The notes beneath the pieces are model-generated. The model made no database searches. It was not told the origin of the DNA and saw nothing but the letters and a program-made list of their open reading frames with translations. The translations under genes and the position numbers were made by a program. Positions 1-5,154 of a DNA stretch of 5,154 nt are shown here, piece after piece. Numbering within the stretch: position 1 is the stretch's first letter; the number at the start of each line of letters is the position of its first letter. Source of the DNA: Bacteroidota bacterium (GTDB lineage: Bacteria; Bacteroidota; Bacteroidia; Flavobacteriales; Flavobacteriaceae); NCBI GenBank assembly GCA_023437485.1, contig JAEZGB010000162.1, positions 1-5,154 on the forward strand, read 5' to 3'.

Positions 1-920
1 ACCGTCGCCTGTTGCGAGACCGATACGCGAATCTCGGTGAAATCATCGGCCAGCGCGGCCAGACGGGGCAGGTAATCGGTGCCCATTGACGAGAAGATCA
101 TGCCCATATAAGTGTTGAGCAGCAGGAACCCGGCGCTGTAAAAACCGGCCTGCTCGATTCCTCCCGATCGGCTGATGTACAAATGAATAATGTAAGAAAC
201 CATTGACGTGGCCAGCGCACTCAGGCTGAGCATGATGCCCAGGACCAACATTGACTTTCCCTCGCGAAAAACCTGCCGGGCGGGGATCCGGATTTTTTCT
301 ATCCGAACATCCCGGGCATAATACCACGAAAAAACAAGAGCAGATGCCGACGAGATCACAATGGCCGGTACAATCGCATCGATCTTAAAAAAATAATAAA
401 GCGGAAGCGAGATCAACAGCCCGGTAAGGTTGCCGGCAAGATTGGCGCGTGCCAGCAACCTCACCTTCTGCAGGCCCTGAAGCACGGCAAGTTGGCCGTT
501 TGAGAGTTGTCGGAACAAAAGCGTGGCCGATATCAGCATAAAGGAAACCGTGTGTTCCCGATGGCCGAAGGTAAGTTCACTAAGCCAGGGCGAGAGCGCG
601 GCTACCACCAGCGCACCGGCAAGACCCGTTACCCAAACAATTTTTCGCAATACCGAAACGGTTTTTGAAAGCGCCCCGGGGTCATTGACATTTGACTGTG
701 CAATCTGCCTTACCGCACTGGTTTCAAGGCCCAAACTGGTGGCATTGCTAATGACGCTGATCGCGGTATTCAACAGGCCGGCAATGCCCATTCCCATTGG
801 GCCGATCAAAAGCGCGATAGCTTTTGACCTGATAAGCGATACCAACATGCTAAAGATCTGAACGCCGCCAAAAATGGTGGTGGACCTCAAGATTTGCCTG
901 TACCGCGCCGATTCTTTCAT
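1..920 (-). CDS. wzx: Wzx-type O-antigen / polysaccharide flippase (3' end beyond window)
   Basis: This is an inner-membrane lipid-linked oligosaccharide flippase of the MATE/MOP superfamily (polysaccharide biosynthesis protein, WzxE/O-antigen translocase type). It would move undecaprenyl-diphosphate-linked glycan units across the cytoplasmic membrane. The start is ATG at 920-918, and 306 codons are readable before the window edge, so the C-terminal part is missing. Hydrophobic segments are visible near residues 33-58, 94-112, 125-138, 160-178, 183-200, 223-248 and 259-280. The N-terminus (basic head, then TTIFGGVQIFSMLVSLIRSK) and the stretch around 253-290 (GGIEQAGFYSAGF, then NTYMGMIFSSMGTDYLPRL) are typical of Wzx proteins from Bacteroidota and of WzxE, by my recall of the family. 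The ATG overlaps the aminotransferase TGA as ATGA, so the gene is probably translationally coupled and cotranscribed. The exact glycan substrate cannot be read from the sequence. Confidence 0.9.
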   Translation of the reverse strand, partial: MKESARYRQILRSTTIFGGVQIFSMLVSLIRSKAIALLIGPMGMGIAGLLNTAISVISNATSLGLETSAVRQIAQSNVNDPGALSKTVSVLRKIVWVTGLAGALVVAALSPWLSELTFGHREHTVSFMLISATLLFRQLSNGQLAVLQGLQKVRLLARANLAGNLTGLLISLPLYYFFKIDAIVPAIVISSASALVFSWYYARDVRIEKIRIPARQVFREGKSMLVLGIMLSLSALATSMVSYIIHLYISRSGGIEQAGFYSAGFLLLNTYMGMIFSSMGTDYLPRLAALADDFTEIRVSVSQQAT

Positions 921-2074
921 TTGAATTGATTTACCGCCGATATGATCCGGGAAACCTCATCGGGCGAAAGCACCGGACTGATGGGGAGGCTCAGCACCTG
1001 ATCGTGGATTTTTTCGGTGATTGGGAAATTCAAATTGTGGAATTGAGGCAGTGCTTTTTGCCGATGCGGCGGAACCGGATAGTGAATCATCGTCTCGATT
1101 CCATTAGCACTAAGGAACTCCTGTAGCTCGCCGCGCCTTTGGCACCGAATTACGAACAAATGATGGACATGCGCCTCTTTCGCATCTTCGGGTAACCTTA
1201 TCAGGGGATTCAAAATTTCATGCCGATAACGCGCAGCAATCTCCCTGCGGATGTTGTTCTCGCGCTCCAGATATGGCAATCGGATGTTGAGAAAGGCTGC
1301 CTGCAGTTCGTCCAAACGGCTGTTGAAACCCGGAACCTCGTTGTAATATTTCTTTTGTGAACCGTAATTGCGCAGTATCGCGACGGTACGCGCCAACTCT
1401 AAATCGTTCGTGGTCACCGCTCCCCCATCGCCCAGGCAACCCAGATTTTTACCAGGATAAAACGAAAACCCCGCCGCATCACCCAAACTTCCCGCCATCA
1501 TCTTATTTGGTTCATTCGACAGTGGCGATTTCGGTCTTTCGACTTTCGACTTTCGACTTTCGACTGGCATTGTGGCTCCATGCGCCTGCGCAGCATCTTC
1601 AATCAGCAATAAATTATGCTTTTTGGCAATTGCCGATAAATGCTCCATATCGGCAAGTCGTCCATAAAGATGAACGGCGAGGATGGCACGGGTTTGAGGC
1701 GTAATACGTTTTTCGGTTTCCGATGGCGAAAGGTTGAAGGTGGCTTCGTCGGGTTCGCAAAGTACCGGCTCGAGTCCGGCCTGCAGGATCGCCAGGATCG
1801 ACGCAATGTAGGTGTTGGCCGGAACAATTACCTGGTCGCCCGGCGAGAGTTTCCCCATCTGGATGTACGCGCGAAAAATCAGCACCAGCGCATCGAGGCC
1901 GTTGCCCACGCCCACACAGTGTTTAACTCCACAGTATTGCGCAAACTCATTTTCAAACCCCGCGCACTGCTCTCCCATTATAAACCATCCGCGGTCCAGG
2001 GTTTGGGTGAGCGCCCCACGGTACTTTTTGGCGTACGGTGAATTGATTTTTTGCAGGTCGAGGAATTTTATCAT
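917..2074 (-). CDS. DegT/DnrJ/EryC1/StrS family PLP-dependent sugar aminotransferase
   Basis: This 385-residue enzyme is a fold-type I PLP aminotransferase that transfers an amino group to a nucleotide-activated keto-sugar. Visible family landmarks are FLDLQKIN at the N-terminus, GNGLDAL (57-63), the cofactor-binding acid in LIEDAAQAHGA (D160), and SFYPGKNLG, in which K209 is the expected Schiff-base lysine. The opening and GVGNGLDAL resemble FdtB/QdtB-type dTDP-3-keto-6-deoxyhexose transaminases more than other subgroups I remember; WecE-like specificity is the alternative, so no symbol is given. I chose ATG 2074-2072 because the frame upstream of it (to 2164) lies inside the previous gene and does not look like family sequence. 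This start also makes an ATGA overlap with that gene's TGA. Residues about 170-193 form an unusual in-frame insertion, partly encoded by a heptamer tandem repeat, between two conserved blocks just before K209. The enzyme is otherwise intact. Confidence 0.93.
   Translation of the reverse strand: MIKFLDLQKINSPYAKKYRGALTQTLDRGWFIMGEQCAGFENEFAQYCGVKHCVGVGNGLDALVLIFRAYIQMGKLSPGDQVIVPANTYIASILAILQAGLEPVLCEPDEATFNLSPSETEKRITPQTRAILAVHLYGRLADMEHLSAIAKKHNLLLIEDAAQAHGATMPVESRKSKVERPKSPLSNEPNKMMAGSLGDAAGFSFYPGKNLGCLGDGGAVTTNDLELARTVAILRNYGSQKKYYNEVPGFNSRLDELQAAFLNIRLPYLERENNIRREIAARYRHEILNPLIRLPEDAKEAHVHHLFVIRCQRRGELQEFLSANGIETMIHYPVPPHRQKALPQFHNLNFPITEKIHDQVLSLPISPVLSPDEVSRIISAVNQFK
1536..1564 (-). repeat. 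Heptamer tandem repeat (GTCGAAA)x4 inside the aminotransferase gene
   Basis: On the minus strand, four perfect tandem copies of GTCGAAA occupy 1564-1537, and the first base of a fifth follows. They encode residues 171-180 (VESRKSKVER) of the aminotransferase. Degenerate relatives of the unit lie beside it (plus-strand attcgac at 1513-1519 and tttcggt at 1529-1535), which suggests a once longer, partly decayed array. The period is 7, so three units keep frame and one or two do not. I recall similar GTCGAAA arrays as common dispersed repeats in Flavobacteriia, but this was not checked here. Confidence 0.9.
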
Positions 2075-3051
2075 ACAAAAGCGTCCAGTAATAGTTTGTG
2101 ATTGGCCGTATTTACCAGGTATTGGTCCTGGACGATGCTGCGCGCGCCAAAAGACTCCTTCCAAAAAACCAGGTTTGAACTGATTTTTCCATCCTGTACC
2201 GAAGTTCCGAAATCAAAGTAACTTTTGTGATCAAAAACCTGATCCATGAGGTGGTGGTACAGATAATCGATGGCCCCGGTTTGGTTTCGGTCTTCAAGTG
2301 CCGAAAGGTATTGCGGGTGTGCCACCCTGTCACTTTCAAAAACGGTGGTTCCGGCTACTATCTGCCCGTGGTCATATACATTAAACTGCCTGATATTATT
2401 GGGAAACAATTGGTGCAGTTGTTCAATTTCCTTTTGTGAATGTACCGGTAATGCGCCATATCGGCGTTGCAGGTTGGGGATCAGGATCTGATTCCAGAAT
2501 TCGTCAAAGTGCGATACTTCCCTGATCTCTAGTGCGTTTTTTTTCCCGCGCGCAATCGCCTCCCTTCGTGTTTTTGCAATGCGCGAGGGTGCTCTTAGGT
2601 CGGCCACCGAGAGCACTTCCCGGCCCATCAATTGCGCCTTTGCGATAAACAGCGCCTGAAGCAGTTCGTCGGAAGGAATTTGATGGTAAATGGCCGGAAC
2701 AGGCTTGATCTCCAGATTTGAAATCCCGCTTTGTTTCAATAATCTCAAAGCGGCTTCAAAAGCGAAAAACACTTCTCCCAACTTAAGTTCTGGGGTATGA
2801 AAAAACCCGCCATAGGTAAGGCCGCCATGCGATTTAGCAAGGTCACCAATGCGGTGCGCAGGCAGCCCGGCGACCATTTTTGCGTCTTTTCGGACAACTA
2901 TGGAGATGTCGTCAAACCGGTCTTTGTGGTATTCCATAAACCCCCGGCTGAACAAAAACGTGGCGTTGCCCGAAAGGCTTACCAGTGTATCCCAGTCAGC
3001 GCGGTCGCCGTCCCGGTAAATTGTGGCCGAATATGTTTGGTGGTGCTGCAA
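2071..3051 (-). CDS. FemAB/GNAT-like acyltransferase (peptidoglycan-bridge / Acetyltransf_6 type)
   Basis: This is a 326-residue cytoplasmic protein of the GNAT-fold FemAB-like family that sits next to sugar aminotransferases in many flavobacterial polysaccharide clusters. By context it would acylate the amino group installed by the aminotransferase, but the acyl donor and acceptor are inference. Visible family sequence includes NATFLFSRGFMEYHKDRF (29-46), SHGGLTYGGFF (74-84), the basic stretch TRREAIARGKK (161-171), RYGALPVHS (197-205), IVAGTTVFES (231-240), and a C-terminal YFDFGTS...FGARSIVQDQY (278-311). The start is TTG at 3051-3049: an in-frame TAA lies five codons upstream, and the next ATG (residue 39) would cut into the conserved N-terminal block. 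No Shine-Dalgarno sequence is seen. Its TGA overlaps the aminotransferase ATG (ATGA at 2074-2071), and it is the first gene of the leftward operon as far as this window shows. Confidence 0.85.
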   Translation of the reverse strand: MQHHQTYSATIYRDGDRADWDTLVSLSGNATFLFSRGFMEYHKDRFDDISIVVRKDAKMVAGLPAHRIGDLAKSHGGLTYGGFFHTPELKLGEVFFAFEAALRLLKQSGISNLEIKPVPAIYHQIPSDELLQALFIAKAQLMGREVLSVADLRAPSRIAKTRREAIARGKKNALEIREVSHFDEFWNQILIPNLQRRYGALPVHSQKEIEQLHQLFPNNIRQFNVYDHGQIVAGTTVFESDRVAHPQYLSALEDRNQTGAIDYLYHHLMDQVFDHKSYFDFGTSVQDGKISSNLVFWKESFGARSIVQDQYLVNTANHKLLLDAFV

Positions 3052-3058
3052 AACGACC

Positions 3059-3091
3059 GAAAATTAAGGATTAATTTACAATCCGTGGCAA
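3059..3091 (-). promoter_or_regulatory. Candidate Bacteroidota-type promoter for the leftward polysaccharide operon
   Basis: Read on the minus strand, TAATTTTC (3066-3059) matches the TAnnTTTG -7 box at all but the last base. A TTG at 3091-3089 lies 22 bases upstream, which is acceptable for the -33 element of this group. The box ends only 7 bases before the TTG start codon, so the transcript would have almost no 5' leader. The region is AT-rich and chance matches are likely, so support is moderate. Confidence 0.4.
3061..3077. promoter_or_regulatory. Perfect 17-bp inverted repeat in the divergent promoter region
   Basis: The sequence AAATTAA-GGA-TTAATTT has two perfect 7-base arms around a 3-base centre. 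It lies between the divergent genes and overlaps the candidate leftward -7 box. That placement would suit an operator for a dimeric repressor. The arms are pure A/T and the stem would be too weak for a terminator. It could be a chance product of AT-rich intergenic DNA. Confidence 0.35.
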
Positions 3092-3124
3092 TGCCGCGCA
3101 ATTAACCGCTTTGCAAAATATTGC

Positions 3125-3132
3125 TATCTTTA
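3125..3132 (+). promoter_or_regulatory. Candidate -7 promoter box for the secreted protein gene
   Basis: TATCTTTA matches TAnnTTTG except at the final base and lies 18 bases before the ATG at 3151. It therefore predicts a leader of only about 10-15 bases. No TTG is found at the usual -33 spacing; the nearest, at 3111-3113, is only 11 bases away. The box lies inside the extended frame that begins at the TTG 3121, which argues against that upstream start. Confidence 0.5.
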
Positions 3133-3150
3133 AACGCCTGTTTGCCCGAT

Positions 3151-4953
3151 ATGAAGCAAATTTACCTTATCGCGTTGCTACTCACATGCTGCCTTTCCAC
3201 GGCCCAGGACGTCGCGCTCTACCAACAGTTTAACGGACGGTACGATTTCACCTTCATCGGCAATACAATGAACCCGCAGGAAAACGGCAATCTCTTTGCG
3301 CCGTGCGTGGCCAATACAAGCTCGACGGCGTCTCTTGCGCTGGATCCTTCAAATGTAATTGAAAAGGCCTTTTTATATTGGGCGGGTTCGGGTGAAGGCG
3401 ACTTTGAGGTCAAACTCAACGGAGTCGATGTTGTCCCGGAACGCACCTTTAGCCTCAATCAGGTCACGCCCACGGTTACGCTGCCTTTTTTTGCGGCTTT
3501 CGCCGATATTACTGGTTTTGTCCTACAAAACGGCAATATGGCTTATACCTTATCGGAACTGGACATCAACCCGGTAATTGAGCAATTTTGCCCAAACAGG
3601 ACCAATTTTGCGGGCTGGGCGATACTGATCGTTTACCAAAACGACGCGCTTCCGCTTAACCAGCTCAATGTTTACGATGGTCTGCAATATGTTTCGCAAT
3701 TTCAGAATGAGCTATCCATTTCGCTTCCCAGTTTGAATGTGATTGACAACGAGGGAGCGCGCATCGGGTTTATTGCCTGGGAAGGCGACAGCAACATCAG
3801 CGTGAACGAGACGCTTCGGGTGAACGGAAACATTATTGAAAGTCCGCCGCTCAATCCGTGGAACAACGCATTTAACGGGACCAACAGCATCATCGGTTCC
3901 AACCAGCTCTTTAACATGGACCTGGACATTTACAACATCCAAAGCAACATTGCCATCGGAGATACCTCGGCGTTGATCCAACTCACATCGGGACAGGATT
4001 TCGTGATGATTAACACGATTGTCACAAAATTGAACAGCCAGCTTCCCGATGCGACCGTTGCGGTTGACGGCGTATTTCTTGAATGCGATTCACGTGTCAT
4101 TGCCTGCGATTACACGGTTTACAATATCAATTCGACCGATGTGCTTCCGGCCGGGACGCCGCTTGCCGTTTATGCCGACGGGGTTCTCGTGGCGCAATCG
4201 CAAACGGTGGCCGATTTGCCCATCGGCGGCAGTTTTCAGGACCAGATCTCATTCGCGCTGCCCGACGGGATCCCTGATACCTTCAGCCTTGTTTTTGTGA
4301 TCGACGATGACGGCAATCACATGGGCGAGGTGACCGAGCTAAGCGAAGCGAACAATTCATTTGAGATTCAGGTCTCGCTGATGCTTGCCCCGCAAATCAA
4401 CTCGCTTCCGCCGGTTTACGCCTGCAACCTCGGGTCTGGGAGCGCCGTTTTTGACCTTTCGCAAATCCCGGTTCTGGCGCTTTCAAATCCAGCCCACCAG
4501 GCGAGCGTGCACACCACCCACCAGGATGCCGAAAACAACCTCAACGCAATCCCGGACCTCACGCACTACCCGCTATCGCAGGCACCGGTGCAGCTTTTTG
4601 TTCGTGTTTGGAATGAGAGCTGCCACGCGGTGGCGCCCGTCGATTTAAAGGTGCGGAACTGCCCGCCGACGATTTACAATTACGTTTCGGCTAACGGTGA
4701 TGGGGTAAACGACACCTTTTTTATAGACGGGCTGCGCGACATTTTTTTAAACTTTAATCTTCAGGTCTATAACCGGTGGGGCGTTTTGCTCTGGGAGGGC
4801 AACAATAATACTCCCGATTGGGGTGGTATTTCCGAACATCACGCCACGGTTGGCAATGGCCGCGTTCCCGACGGCACCTACTTTTATTTGCTTGACCTGA
4901 ACGACCCCGATTATCCGGAGCCGTTCACGGGCTTTCTTTACCTGAACCACTAA
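3151..4953 (+). CDS. Secreted type IX secretion substrate with gliding-motility C-terminal domain (type B sorting signal)
   Basis: This is a 600-residue exported surface or extracellular protein. Residues 1-19 are a signal peptide (short basic head, hydrophobic IYLIALLLTCCLSTA, cleavage likely around A18-Q19). Residues about 20-296 form a large N-terminal domain (blocks QQFNGRYDFTFIGNT, FLYWAGSGEGDF, NFAGWAILIVYQN, IGFIAWEGDS, MDLDIYNIQ) that I recall at the N-terminus of many flavobacterial surface proteins. Residues about 300-408 look CARDB-like (Ig-fold, ending DDDGNHMGEVTELSEANN). Residues about 417-504 are a cysteine-bearing module (PVYACNLGSGSAVFDLSQIP, then LFVRVWNESC and NCPP) that is often repeated in relatives but single here. 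Residues about 507-600 are the gliding-motility-associated C-terminal domain: SANGDGVNDTF, VYNRWGVLLWEG, DGTYFYLLDL, GFLYLN. ATG 3151 is preferred over the in-frame TTG 3121 because the signal peptide starts there. The role is probably adhesive or structural; no catalytic motif is seen. Confidence 0.92.
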   Translation: MKQIYLIALLLTCCLSTAQDVALYQQFNGRYDFTFIGNTMNPQENGNLFAPCVANTSSTASLALDPSNVIEKAFLYWAGSGEGDFEVKLNGVDVVPERTFSLNQVTPTVTLPFFAAFADITGFVLQNGNMAYTLSELDINPVIEQFCPNRTNFAGWAILIVYQNDALPLNQLNVYDGLQYVSQFQNELSISLPSLNVIDNEGARIGFIAWEGDSNISVNETLRVNGNIIESPPLNPWNNAFNGTNSIIGSNQLFNMDLDIYNIQSNIAIGDTSALIQLTSGQDFVMINTIVTKLNSQLPDATVAVDGVFLECDSRVIACDYTVYNINSTDVLPAGTPLAVYADGVLVAQSQTVADLPIGGSFQDQISFALPDGIPDTFSLVFVIDDDGNHMGEVTELSEANNSFEIQVSLMLAPQINSLPPVYACNLGSGSAVFDLSQIPVLALSNPAHQASVHTTHQDAENNLNAIPDLTHYPLSQAPVQLFVRVWNESCHAVAPVDLKVRNCPPTIYNYVSANGDGVNDTFFIDGLRDIFLNFNLQVYNRWGVLLWEGNNNTPDWGGISEHHATVGNGRVPDGTYFYLLDLNDPDYPEPFTGFLYLNH

Positions 4954-4955
4954 CG

Positions 4956-4963
4956 TATCTTTG
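4956..4963 (+). promoter_or_regulatory. TATCTTTG -7 promoter box for the RNA methyltransferase gene
   Basis: This is a perfect match to the Bacteroidota TAnnTTTG box, only 3 bases after the preceding stop codon and 4 bases before the GTG start. Initiation a few bases downstream of the box would fall on or beside the GTG, giving a leaderless or nearly leaderless mRNA. No clear TTG is present at the -33 position; only a TTT near 4933-4935 is found there. Confidence 0.6.
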
Positions 4964-4967
4964 CGCC

Positions 4968-5154
4968 GTGAAACACATTGAAAGTACCCAAAACCCACTG
5001 GTCAGGCAGTGGATCCAACTTATTGAAAAAGCCCGGTCGCGAAAGCAGTCGGGGACCTTCGCCATTGAAGGCAACCGCGAAATTTCGCTGGCCGTCGCGG
5101 GCGGATACGAGATATTAACCCTGATTTTTGAACCCGCAAAGGTTGATGTTGGTT
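4968..5154 (+). CDS. SpoU/TrmH-family RNA 2'-O-methyltransferase, N-terminal part (cut by window edge)
   Basis: The first 62 codons of a probable SPOUT-class RNA methyltransferase are visible. It would methylate a ribose in rRNA or tRNA using S-adenosylmethionine. The readable part matches the N-terminal substrate-binding domain of the family: IESTQNPLVRQW (4-15), LIEKARSRKQSGTFAIEG (18-35) with the characteristic (F)xIEGxREI block, then LAVAGGYEILTLIF (41-54). The catalytic knot domain and its SAM-binding motifs lie beyond the window, so the RNA target cannot be assigned. The start is GTG at 4968-4970; no in-frame ATG is present in the visible part and the family N-terminus begins here. It follows the secreted protein gene by 14 bases but seems to have its own promoter box. 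Confidence 0.88.
   Translation, partial: MKHIESTQNPLVRQWIQLIEKARSRKQSGTFAIEGNREISLAVAGGYEILTLIFEPAKVDVG

Noticed and set aside
523..861. Plus-strand open frame of 112 codons
   Set aside because: It is antisense to the flippase, whose minus-strand translation is clearly a real membrane protein.
1357..1704. Plus-strand open frame across the heptamer repeat (115 codons)
   Set aside because: It is antisense to the aminotransferase; the repetitive peptide is simply the repeat read in another frame, with no family resemblance.
1781..1803. Short direct repeat around gccaggatcg in the aminotransferase gene
   Set aside because: It is two short copies of an ordinary coding pattern with no extension, likely chance.
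2075..2164. Upstream extension of the aminotransferase frame by 30 codons
   Set aside because: It lies wholly inside the acyltransferase gene, does not look like family sequence, and the internal ATG at 2074 begins exactly at the conserved N-terminus with an ATGA overlap.
3113..3124. Imperfect dyad GCAA-AATA-TTGC upstream of the rightward -7 box
   Set aside because: The arms are only 4 bases long in AT-rich DNA, too little to support an operator.
3121..3150. TTG start for the secreted protein at 3121
   Set aside because: It would put ten residues ahead of a clean signal peptide and would place the start codon before the candidate -7 box.
3151..3210. Lipoprotein signal at the cysteine pair in the signal peptide (LLTCC)
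   Set aside because: The position before the cysteine is T or C rather than G, A or S, and the type IX sorting domain fits an ordinary signal peptidase I substrate better.
4954..4967. Possible terminator after the secreted protein gene
   Set aside because: No inverted repeat or T-run is present in the 14-base gap.

Overview
The window looks like a chromosomal segment of a member of the Bacteroidota, most likely class Flavobacteriia, with roughly balanced GC for that group. Four observations support this. A secreted protein ends in the gliding-motility / type IX secretion C-terminal domain. The -7 promoter boxes are of the TAnnTTTG kind. No Shine-Dalgarno sequences are visible ahead of the starts. 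A GTCGAAA heptamer repeat is present, of a kind I associate (from memory) with this group.

Left part (1-3051, minus strand): three tightly coupled genes read leftward. In transcription order they are a FemAB/GNAT-like acyltransferase (3051-2071), a DegT/DnrJ/EryC1/StrS sugar aminotransferase (2074-917) and a Wzx-type O-antigen/polysaccharide flippase (920-1, cut by the window edge). Each junction is a 4-base ATGA stop/start overlap. The set looks like the amino-sugar and export end of a surface polysaccharide locus. It has the same order of functions as wecD-wecE-wzxE in the enterobacterial common antigen cluster: acyl transfer, transamination, flipping. The aminotransferase carries an in-frame insertion of about 20 residues, partly encoded by four perfect copies of a 7-bp tandem repeat. 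Any copy-number change that is not a multiple of three would stop translation before the PLP lysine.

Middle (3052-3150): a short divergent intergenic region. It holds a candidate promoter on each strand and a perfect 17-bp inverted repeat over the leftward promoter.

Right part (3151-5154, plus strand): a 600-residue secreted protein with an N-terminal signal peptide, a large N-terminal domain common in flavobacterial surface proteins, a CARDB-like domain, a cysteine-bearing module and a type B type IX secretion sorting domain. Only 14 bases after its stop comes the start of a SpoU/TrmH-family RNA methyltransferase, cut by the right edge. A perfect TATCTTTG promoter box lies just upstream of its GTG start, which suggests a leaderless mRNA.

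No RNA genes, CRISPR arrays, insertion sequences or convincing terminators were seen. The most unusual feature is the heptamer repeat inside the aminotransferase, which has the geometry of a phase-variable switch.
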